NCBI GenBank assembly: GCA_030544215.1 | Contig: JARZZO010000013.1 | Location: 28,317,229-28,381,228, forward strand | Source of the DNA: Zantedeschia hybrid cultivar | Lineage: Eukaryota > Streptophyta > Magnoliopsida > Alismatales > Araceae | Reading direction: 5' to 3' | Length of the DNA stretch: 64,000 bases | In this document: piece by piece, positions 55,893 through 64,000 of the stretch | Numbering within the stretch: the first letter of the stretch is position 1 | How the letters are laid out: every line of letters begins with the position of its first letter | Made by a program: the position numbers and the translations under genes | The notes under the pieces: generated by a model | Database searches by the model: none | The model's input: the letters and a program-made list of their open reading frames with translations, nothing else | Told to the model about the DNA's origin: nothing

Positions 55893-55905
55893 ATCTCCCA
55901 CTTGG
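55893..55905 (-). promoter_or_regulatory. Polypurine tract of copia 1
   Basis: The minus strand reads CCAAGTGGGAGAT directly before the TGTTAG of the LTR, the usual copia arrangement. Confidence 0.88.
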
Positions 55906-56000
55906 ACTAAAGCCAATCACCTTTATACAATAAGCCTATAGACTCTAGGTGACGCTCAAACACAATTTAAGCCAACGGCTTTGTCAGTAGATCTGCTACA

Positions 56001-56732
56001 TTATCGACGGATGGAACTCTTTCCACTACTACATCTCCTCTGGATAAGATGAAAGCGCCTCAGAACATCTTTCGATTTCTGATGAGACCACAACTCTTTC
56101 ACTTGTGTAATAGTCCCATTGTTGTCGCACAACAGCGGAACATGATCAAGGATACTGGGAACTATGTCAAGGTCGGTGATGAACTTCTTCAACCACACTA
56201 TTTCCTTGAAAGCTTCAGCTGCAGCGATGTGCTCAACTTCAGTCGTCGAATCTGCAGTGGTTACTTGCATGGAACTCTTCCAGCACACTGCACCTCCCTT
56301 TAATGTAAACACAAATCCAGATTTAGACTTCCTATCATCTGGATATGACTGGAAACTCGAGTCAGTATAGCCTCATAGTTTCAAGCCACCTCCTCCATAG
56401 ATAAGATACATATCCTTAGTTCTTCTCAAGTACTTAAGGGTACATTTCACTGCCTTCCAGTGCTCTTTGTCTGGATCAACCTGAAATCTGCTCGTAACAC
56501 TTAGAGCAAATGCAACATCAGGCCGTGTACATAGCATGGCATACATGATAGATCTTATGGTAGAGGCATATGGTATTCTATCCATGAGTACCCTCTCATC
56601 AGGAGTTTTAGGAGACTGCTCCTTTGAGAGACTAATTCCATGTCTCATCGGTATGAGTCCTCTCTTGAAATTTTCCATGCCAAACCTTTTGACTATGATG
56701 TCTATGTACAAGGATTGGGTCATTCCAAGCAT
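56001..56732 (-). pseudogene. Copia 1 RT end and RNase H
   Basis: 56732-56373 begins within RT (SLYIDIIVKRFGMENFKRGL) and runs through YASTIRSIMYAMLCTRPDVA to LKYLRRTKD. 56312-56001 holds AVCWKSSMQVTTADSTTEVE and LLCDNNGTI, the RNase H core. The RT catalytic block with YVDD is absent because of a deletion at the 5' side. Confidence 0.85.
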
Positions 56733-57778
56733 CCTCTTTGATCATGCCTTTTTACATGAGCAGGACAACCCCAGACTTTAACATGTTTAAATTCTAGTTT
56801 CCTGCCTTTCCATATCTCATATGGAGTAGAGGCCACAGACTTGCTGGGTACTCTGTACAGTAGGTATGCTGCTGACTCTAGAGCATACCCCCAGAGGGAC
56901 ACTGGTAATCCTGAAAAGCTCATTATGGATCGCACCATGTCCAACAAGGTGCGATTCCTCCTTTCTGATACACCATTCATCTGTGGTGTATATGGAGGGG
57001 TCAGCTGAGAAATGGTATCATTATCCTTTGAGAATTGTGTGAAGTTAGTACTCAAGTATTCTCCTCCTCGATCTGATCGAAGAGCTTTAATACTCTTTCC
57101 TAACTGTTTCTCTACCTCATTCTTGAACTCCTTGAACTTCTCAAATGCTTCCGACTTGTACTTCATTAAGTACACATAGCCGAATCTTGAGAAGTCATCG
57201 GTGAACGTGATGAAGTAAGAAAAGCCACCTTTGGCTTAGGTGGACATTGGACCACATACATCTGAATGTATTAGTTCCAAAATGTTCTTGGCACGTTCTC
57301 CATGTCCACTAAATGGAGATTTTGCCATCTTTCCCATAAGGCAGGATTCGCATGTTGCAAACGATTCATAATCGAATGCTGTCAAATAACCATGCTTGTG
57401 TAACTTTTGCAACCTGCTTTCGCGAATGTGCCCAAGTCTACAATGCCACATGTAGGCCTGGTTCACACAATTCTTGCTCTTCTTAAGAGCATTATCAATT
57501 TGAAGATAGTAATAAGAAACATCTAAGAGATGTAGACCGTTGACTAAAGATGCCGAAGCTATTGATTTATTACCATAATAAATCAAACAACTTCTATTTT
57601 CAATAGTCAACCTATATCCTATCTTGTCCAAACAAGACACTGATATGATGTTCTTTATTATGCTAGGAACATAATAACAATCTTCTAAAAGTAAGGTGTC
57701 TCCTGATGGAAGCCTAAGGTTTGCTGTCCCAACAGCAATCACCGCAACTTTTGCGTCGTTTACTAGCCTCAATTCCAC
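56720..57778 (-). pseudogene. Copia 1 GAG-pre-integrase and integrase
   Basis: 57778-57236 holds MWHCRLGHIRESRLQKLHK, CESCLMGKMAKSPFSGH and ELIHSDVCGPMST. 57175-56720 holds IKALRSDRGGEYLSTNF and TPPYTPQMNGVSERRNRTLL with the catalytic Asp and Glu, ends at VWGCPAHVK and then jumps into RT sequence. Confidence 0.88.
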
Positions 57779-58211
57779 CTCGCCTTGTTAGCATCTGTGC
57801 ATCATGACATATATGAGAAGCACATCCGGTATCCAATACCCAAGATGTGGAATCTCTAACTGATAAGTTGATATCTATCATATGGATATCTGAACCTTCC
57901 AACAGCTTCACTCTTCCATGAGCTTTATCGTTAAGGATTTCCTTGCAGTTCCTCTTCCAGTGACCATACTGCTTATAGTAGAAGCAGTCACCCTTTACTA
58001 CTCTTTTGCCTTTGTCCTTCGATCTTTTATCATTAGCTATCATCTCTGCTTCAGGGGCATCTAATGCCGATTCAGCAGGAGGATAAGCTCCAGGGACAAA
58101 TTCAATGTGCTCAGATCTGAAGACATTCTTCAGGTTTCTGAACCAATCCGAGTAGATCAGGTAAGTCAAAAGGGCATCAAGTATGCCGCGGAGTGGGTTA
58201 TTCGACGACAT
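57714..58211 (-). pseudogene. Copia 1 gag-protease remnant
   Basis: Starts MSSNNPLRGILDALLT.. YSDWFRNLKNVFRSEH, the usual start of plant copia gag, then skips to a zinc knuckle CFYYKQYGHWKRNC whose second Cys is Tyr, and the protease site WVLDTGCASHIC. The capsid middle is deleted. Confidence 0.85.
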
Positions 58212-58405
58212 AATTCCCTACAGGAGATAAGTAAACTCTATTCAGTAGATGTTCAATTATTAAAATTTAAAACAAGACATGGTCTTTTGTTCAAGTTTAT
58301 TTCCCACTAATTTTCGACGGACTGTATAACTCCCAGTTATACAGAATGGGAGACGCCGACAGTCTCCTAGTGGGGATCAGAATCTCAATGACTTGCACTA
58401 CAGCC

Positions 58406-58957
58406 TTGTGGATAGCACAACAAACTGTAATACAATCAGAGAGCACCCAACTCATGGGACTTGCAACTCCTTGCAATATCTGATCATAGCTTCGGTCCCC
58501 AGAGATTTAATGGCCTTGTGGATAGCACCACAAACCACTAATTCTGGTCTAAGCTAACCATCATTACGCGACGAGTATAGATTTGCATGCAGCCCTTGTG
58601 GATAGCACAACAAAGCTACATGGTTCCTCTACCCCGATTATATAGGCATCTAATGCTATAGCCACAGTTTCTCCTCCCAATTAAACAGGCCTTGTGGATA
58701 GCACAACAAATCTGCCTAAAGTGATTCGGATCCTATGACTATAACGATGGTGGACCACGCGGTAAATTCTTAACTACTCGCGTTACGGCTTAGAGTTTAT
58801 CTGAGGGTATTCAGATAACTTTTATCTTGGTCTCTCCTAGGTGATAGTATATAAATATATCGTATATATTTACTAAATACTATACATGCTTTGATTCATA
58901 ATCAAAAGAAAACAATGCATCTCATACATGTCATTAGTGTCGTTATGGATAGCACAT
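58406..58957 (-). repeat. Five CTATC-loop hairpins in the copia 1 leader
   Basis: Cores at 58406-58420, 58516-58533, 58598-58612, 58692-58706 and 58943-58957 (minus strand TTGTG-CTATC-CACAA or variants), about 80-110 bases apart for the first four, upstream of the gag start at 58211. One variant has TTGTGG/CCACAA arms. The most distant has ATGTG/CATAA with a G.T pair. Confidence 0.72.
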
Positions 58958-58960
58958 TGG

Positions 58961-59519
58961 GTTTGACTGGAGCCAACAGTCAAACGCACACACAATCTAA
59001 CACAACAATTATATTAGATATCCTGCAAACACATAGGCAAGAGATCTCCATCTTTTCGCCTTCCTAGTTGCAGCTGTGGATCGTCCTCGCTCCTTCCTCG
59101 TTTGCCTCGATCAGATTACACTAATTCTAGAATTGCATGTAATTAGAAGAGAGCCTTATGGCGAGTACAAGAGAGAGGGAGGTAGAAATACATCAGAGAA
59201 TGAGAGAGGGAGAGATACGCAGATCTCTATTTATTAACAAATTAATAAACATCCATTATTCATCCACGATCCACACAAACACATCATTCATTACATGAAC
59301 AATTAAATAAGTGCATATCCATGACTACGGTGTATTTTAAACATCCCACACATGATTCAGCGCATCACATGGCTAAAATAAAAGAGTTTTTAAAATATAT
59401 AATTTTGGCTTTCAAAAAACATGGGATCTAATCAAAATTGGTGTTTGAATTTCGAAAACACTTTTAATTAACTTAAAATGCAATTAAATCAAATTTTAAA
59501 GCATCAAAATACACATCAC
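58961..59519. other. Leader-like sequence, then AT-rich spacer
   Basis: The minus strand at 59240-59040 resembles a transcribed leader (pyrimidine-rich, TCTCTCCCTCTCTC, then a purine-rich stretch). It may be part of a 5' LTR or of another element, but it does not match the copia 1 3' LTR. No coding region. Confidence 0.35.
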
Positions 59520-60055
59520 ATGTGCACACACTCCAAATTAATAATTCCAGATTATTCCATGCAAATTAGAACAATTCTAATAATCTAACACTTAGATTAA
59601 ACCCTATTAATAATCTAACAATTAGACTATTATAGACTAATCTAACTCTTAGATTAATCCAACAAAGTTAATTAATAATCAACTATAATTAATTATTAAC
59701 TACTAATCTAACACTTAGATTAGTCAATTAATGTTAATTATTAATTTAACTCTTAAACCAATAATTAACACTAACTAGTTAATAATTAATTAATCTAACT
59801 CTTAGATTAGATAATTAAAGTTATCATTAATTTAACTATTAAATTAATGACTAACAGTAATTAATCAAGGACCACTAATTTAACATTTAAATCAGTCATT
59901 TAAGTTAATTATTAATTTAACAGTTAAATTAATAACTAACTGAAATATTAATTAACAATTAGTTGAGGTAATAGTTAATAATCTAACAATTTGACTAATA
60001 ACTATTAATAACTAATTTAACATTTAGTTATTAATAGTTATTAATAACATTTAGT
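59520..60055. repeat. AT-rich array of short palindromes
   Basis: TAATCTAA-CAC-TTAGATTA and variants recur about ten times. In several variants both arms change together (TAATCTAA/TTAGATTA to AATTTAA/TTAAATT). Spacers are rich in TTAATTATTAA. Confidence 0.75.
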
Positions 60056-60059
60056 CCTC

Positions 60060-61365
60060 ATGACTAGGCGGAGGCGGAGCGGCTCGATCTCGTTGAGGCA
60101 GTGGAGCCACATCTGCCTTCCGAACCATCTCCGGCCAGCCGTTACCCACGGCTGGCCCTCCTCGCCCATGCCCAGGTAAGGGCGTCAGATCACTTGCATA
60201 TAGGTTAGATGCATTCATATAAATAAATTGCATTTAATAAATGAAACAATGCATTTAATAAATAAAATTGAACAAATTAAAGACTTATCAGAAGCTCTGG
60301 ATAATCGAGGAATTGACGGCGGAGGGCCGTCAATTGATGGTGCTGCGGGGCCGTGTCCACAATGGGCTGCCAGCGGCAGGCCAACGGGACGACACCCGGT
60401 CTCACAATCCTCACTCGGCCGAGCGGGAAGTAAAGATAGCTCCATACCTGCATGCATAAACACATAAGTTAGAAAGCATCATATCATTACATTGTATAAA
60501 CAAATAATAAAATGAAATTTACCTGAAGAAACGGCGAGAAGCCGCTGATGGTGGTCTCGCAGTCTGGTGTGACTACAGAAAGATCGGCAAACAGGTGGGC
60601 CAGAAGGGCCGCACCCCAAGCAAACTCGTGGAGGGTCTCTAGGTCGTCTAATAAATAAAGGAACCTACAGTGGATATGGTCGCCCTTCGTACCGAAGAGC
60701 AACCGACCAAAAAAGAAAACGAGAAAGACTCTCAACTGCCTATCTACCTCTTCTAGCTGATCAGGGTCACTACAATAGACGACAGAGGAGGACTAAGCTA
60801 GTCAACTCCTAAACTCCTCCCGGGTCTCGTCAGACCGACGCCGGGGCTTAACTAGTTCTAGAGCGGCCTCTACCTCCACCCTAGGTACTGTCCTATTCTC
60901 TCTATTTAAACTAGAGACCTCTATACCTAACAGAGCCTCTGCCAACCCTCGGTAATCGGGGTAAGTTATCCCGCTCACCGATCGGCCCTCTACTCTAAGG
61001 CCAGTGATCTTGGCCACGTCCTCTAAGGTGGGGATCATATGTCCCCAAGGCATTAAGAATGCCCGACTCTCTGCGTGTCAACGCTCCTTGAGCGCCTGCA
61101 GCAACACTAGATTGAGCCAAAATGGCTCGATGTCCAAAATCTCTCCAAAACCCATTCGCCTAAGTCTCTCCCTTTGGAAGTCTGGGAGCCCTCTATAGGC
61201 ACCGACGACTAGGTCCCATGATATGCGGGCCCTCATTGTCCCTTGCAAACAATTCAAGAAAATTTCATCAGTCAATGACCAAAGAAAATCAATAAAATGT
61301 TCTAACTGAAAGGCGTCGAGCAATATGGACGCCAATTGAAAGGCGTCCACCTCCCTTGATGCCAT
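60060..61365 (-). pseudogene. Plant-mobile-domain (MAIN-like) gene with internal stop
   Basis: 61365-61079 runs through FGEILDIEPFWLNLVLLQAL to KER and stops at TGA. The same frame continues HAESRAFLMPWGHMIPTLED and ITGLRVEGR, the signature of the plant mobile domain. The family usually has Trp at the stop (ERW.AE...F), so TGG to TGA is likely. 60735-60520 (RVFLVFFFGRLLFGTKGD and AWGAALLAHLF) continues the domain and ends at a FLQ|GTAAAT donor; 60445-60290 (VWSYLYFPLGRVRIVRP) follows a GCAG acceptor but ends at ATAAGT where GTAAGT would be expected. A last piece at 60200-60060 ends in a stop. The family is linked to transposon silencing and is also spread by transposons. This copy looks inactive. 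Confidence 0.72.
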
Positions 61366-61469
61366 TTAAACTCATTTTCTACTCCAATAAAAATTAAAAT
61401 TCCCTTTGAATGGCGTCGGACCATGGCGACGCCCTTTGAAAAGCGTCACCTGGTCTGGACACCATTCAA
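61308..61469. repeat. GGCGTC hairpins, downstream block
   Basis: Four imperfect hairpins at about 61308-61335, 61337-61369, 61406-61440 and 61438-61469, with arms of GAAAGGCGTC or GAATGGCGTC type and GACGCC-type partners and variable loops of about 8-12 bases. Confidence 0.7.
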
Positions 61470-62040
61470 ACCCAATTTTTGGACTTTTTCCAACAAGCCC
61501 CTTTCTCTCCTTTTCTCCCATTTCCTTCATTCCATTCATCTAAAATAAACATCCATAAGAGACTTACTAAATGGAGGATGTCCTCCCCTTCTTCTTCTTC
61601 GCCCATCACCATAAGAGGAGCTTCCTCTTCTAAGATGGCCGCCGCCGCTTCCAAGGCCATGGCCTCCTCGGGGGGAATTGCTCCAGGATCCTCCCTCCTC
61701 ACTACACGCACGGCACGGCGACGTTTCACCCGTGATCCTTCTCCTTACTCCATAAGTTTTTTTGAAGAGAACAAGAGAGGAAGAGGGAGCTCGGGTGAAA
61801 GAGAGAGTCTTTAAGGATGGAGGAAGAGGTGGAAATGAGATGGCTGGAGAAAGGAAGCTCGCCGGAAAGAGATGAGGGTGATCGTCTGAGGAGCAAGAAA
61901 TCGTCGGAGCTCAGGAGGAGAGAGAAAGAGCAAGGGAGAATGAGGAAGGAAGCAGGGCCTTCGCGGCTTCTGTTTGGAGAGGTTGAAACGCGACGGGGTA
62001 CAGCGACGCCATTCAGGGCGCATAAACTGAGGCGGTAAGG
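61466..62040 (-). other. Pyrimidine-rich leader with a short open frame
   Basis: On the minus strand 61960-61770 is rich in CTCTTTCTCTC, like a plant 5' leader. A short frame (61729-61466) contains an Ala/Glu-rich, acidic stretch without a recognisable domain. It lies upstream of the plant-mobile-domain gene and could be its first exon, but I cannot show a splice. Confidence 0.4.
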
Positions 62041-62060
62041 GCGGGTATTTGAAATCGATC

Positions 62061-62400
62061 AAAAGGCGTCTTGACAGAACGACGCGTTTCAGTTTAAACC
62101 GCCAATTCTGGTCAGAATAGTACAAGGCATGATTAAACGCGTCCACACAGGACGACGCGTTTCAATGGATTAATCACATAATTAATGGCAGATTGAAAGG
62201 CGTCTTCATGTGTGGACGCGTTTGAAGGATAATTCAAGATTTTAAGGATTAATCTCTGATTTTTAGAAGAGGATTTTTGGATGAAAGACGTCTACACTTC
62301 TGGACGTGTTTTAAGCATAATTTATAATTTTAAGGATTAATCTCTGAATTTTGAAAAATGAATTATGGTTAAAAGGCGTCTTTCTGAGTGGACGCGTTTT
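62061..62400. repeat. GGCGTC hairpins, upstream block
   Basis: Five hairpins at about 62061-62089, 62134-62163, 62193-62225, 62283-62313 and 62369-62400, spaced 59-90 bases. Arms alternate between AAAGGCGTC and AAACGCGTC on the left and GACGCGTTT on the right. The loops (10-12 bases) are all different. Confidence 0.75.
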
Positions 62401-62549
62401 GCATTAAAGTAAACCCGAATGTCATATTTTAAAGAAAAATCTTAGACAAGTCATAAAATATTGAGGATGGATTTTAAGACATAAAGGAACAATTCTTTAT
62501 TGAAATAAATTCTTTATTACATCATAAAAGGAAAAGAAAAAGAGAGCTT

Positions 62550-63978
62550 TCAAGGACGAATTTCCTGAAGCCCCATTACATATGGATAGGTTAAGCCTCT
62601 ATGAGCATTCTGAGAGGATTTTACACGATGATTGAAGCTAATAGTCCACAATGTAACTATAAGTTCAGTAGCTTCATAGTCTTCATCGGATTCCAAGGCA
62701 CGCTTCTTGATTGGAGATGTATGGAAAAACTCGGGGAATTCATGGCGAGGCAGGCTGAGTTGAGCATAGCAGCGATGATGGTTGTACAACATGAACTCAA
62801 TAGTCCCAATCAGTTTAAGCTCCGCACCCGCTGCATGGCATACTCGAATGGACTTTCTTATGAGAGCAAGAGGTGAAAAGTCGAATCCATATGTTGGCAT
62901 TCTTTTCAGATAATCTCTTCAGTCAGCTCGAGTCTTGAGTTTTGGCACTCGATTGATCATCTTTTCATTGAATTTCACAATGTTGAAGATATGAAAGATC
63001 GGACTATTCTGATATATTTGAGACGGTCTTGCAAAGTTCCTAGTGTGATATTCAAACTTGAAGTGCAACTCAACCCATAGAGCGAAGAGTAGCATGCAAC
63101 CATAGGGAGGCTGACCTGCAGACGCTGCAGAAAGTCCACTGTAGAGATAGGCCAGAATCGCTGTACCTATCTGTCTTCCCTCAAAAATCTCGCAGATTGC
63201 ACTTACTTGATCATCTTCAAGAATGTTGTCTTGAGCAAGAAAGAACAAAGCTCCAGCTTGGCACGTGGTGAATGCTTTCATCACGTTCTCAGTGTCATCC
63301 TCTTTAAGATCTTCAATTTCGTACAAAGTCCACTCTGCAAGCTTTGCAAGATTGATTCCTTTTTTAGTGAGGTACCCTTTAACTTCTTTTGGGTCCTTTA
63401 TGATCTTCATCAACAATTGTTGACCGGTGATCTTCTCTTTCATCAAAGCCATCTTATTCTGGATCACTTCATTGTCACCGTACAACTTGATTTTGGGAAG
63501 GCCCAATAGGAGTTCAACTTCCTCTAGAAGAATAGTGTAATCAAATTCAGGAAAAAGGAAGGTATGGGTTTGAGGATGCCATAACTCAATCAAAACACCC
63601 ATAGCCGCCCAGTCCACGTTTGGACTCTTGTAATGCTTTGCATGGACTACTAGACCTTGGATGTTCCACTTAGAAACAAAGGATTGCATAGAAATAGTAG
63701 TACTTTTAGCAAGCTTGCGAATCCAAAGAAGAGATGTGAATTTCCTTGGGCCGGGAAACAAAAGATATGCCTAGAAAATAAAGGGAGAATTGCTATGAAG
63801 AACAATGAAGAACTTGAAGAACATGGAGGAAAAAGAGAAATTGAAGAACATGAAAAAAAGGATTGAAGGAAAAGAGGATTTAACTTACTTGGAAGTTAGG
63901 ATCTCTTCCACTTAAATGATTTTCCACGTCGGAGAGCCTCTCTAGCGTCTTCTTCATCCTTTTGCTTGAAGAATCCAT
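62550..63978 (-). pseudogene. DUF7745/plant-mobile-domain-like gene with one stop
   Basis: Exon 1 (63978-63889) starts MDSSSKRMKKTLERLSDVEN and ends at CAA|GTAAGT. Exon 2 starts at 63770 after TTTTCTAG in the same phase and reads AYLLFPGPRKFTSLLWI, then IELWHPQTHTFLFPEFDYTI and LEEVELLLGLPKI, the pattern shared by plant mobile domain and DUF7745 proteins. The frame meets TGA at 62916-62918 (after KLKTRAD) and then continues without shift (RDYLKRMPTYGFDFSPLALI) to a stop at 62550. Total about 434 codons. The single stop may be a recent TGG-to-TGA or CGA-to-TGA change. Family function is unknown and members are often transposon-associated. Confidence 0.65.
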
Positions 63979-64000
63979 CTTCTTCTTGAGCTTTTCCTTC

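Larger units (their letters stand above)
51797..58960 (-). mobile_element. Ty1/copia element 1 with large internal deletions
   Basis: On the minus strand: leader hairpins (58957-58406), start of gag at 58211, protease, GAG-pre-integrase, integrase, RT end, RNase H, polypurine tract (55905-55893) and 3' LTR (55892-51797). Most of gag is missing between the first 40 residues and the zinc knuckle, and the integrase end plus the RT catalytic core are missing near 56730. No 5' LTR is recognised above 58960. Confidence 0.85.

Overview
The window is a stretch of a large, repeat-rich flowering-plant nuclear genome. The only convincing host genes are plant-specific: an EDM2-like chromatin regulator and a GPI-anchored fasciclin-like arabinogalactan protein close to FLA7. 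The rest is retrotransposons, MITEs and simple repeats of plant type. The FLA7-like reading frame is strikingly GC-rich against its surroundings, as is common in monocots and some magnoliids, but I cannot fix the lineage.

Layout. 0-4 kb: a decayed L1-type LINE on the minus strand. 4-7.2 kb: rearranged Ty1/copia debris, including repeated leader stem-loops and a large inverted duplication of LTR sequence. 7.2-38.2 kb: an EDM2-like gene on the minus strand. Exons 1-2 lie at 36.8-37.4 kb and exons 3-6 (PHD region) at 8.3-9.2 kb, separated by an intron of about 27.5 kb. That intron holds a GC-rich LTR-like block (10.4-13.5 kb), a hAT MITE (15.8-16.5 kb), a non-coding LTR retrotransposon of about 10 kb (18.2-28.5 kb) carrying a U6 snRNA-like sequence, a second MITE and an RTE-type LINE, plus a solo LTR (28.9-29.3 kb) and a young complete LTR element of a small family (30.6-33.7 kb). 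Later EDM2 exons were not found and may lie beyond the left edge.

38.2-43.4 kb: intergenic sequence with a foldback MITE, a LINE tail with RNase H, and gypsy-type LTR starts. 43.5-45.6 kb: the FLA7-like gene on the minus strand, with a 5' UTR intron and a TATA box. 46.4-47.1 kb: a decayed minisatellite. 48.3-58.96 kb: two minus-strand Ty1/copia elements, one sitting against the pol region of the other, with a 2.5-kb solo LTR inserted in the LTR of the first (three levels of nesting). 59.5-60.05 kb: an AT-rich array of short palindromes. 60.06-63.98 kb: two plant-mobile-domain-like genes on the minus strand, each broken by a single in-frame TGA.

The most unusual theme is short hairpins that are repeated, keep their pairing and change their sequence. 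They form at least five separate families: a CTATC-loop hairpin in copia-related DNA, a GGCGTC hairpin shared by the solo LTR and the plant-mobile-domain locus, a CCTCG/GCGTGC hairpin in the young LTR element, a TAATCTAA/TTAGATTA palindrome array, and CCACCGGTT/AACCGGTGG hairpins. Several show changes on both arms that restore pairing. The second theme is an EDM2-like gene, a family known to control heterochromatin-containing introns, that itself carries a giant transposon-filled intron.
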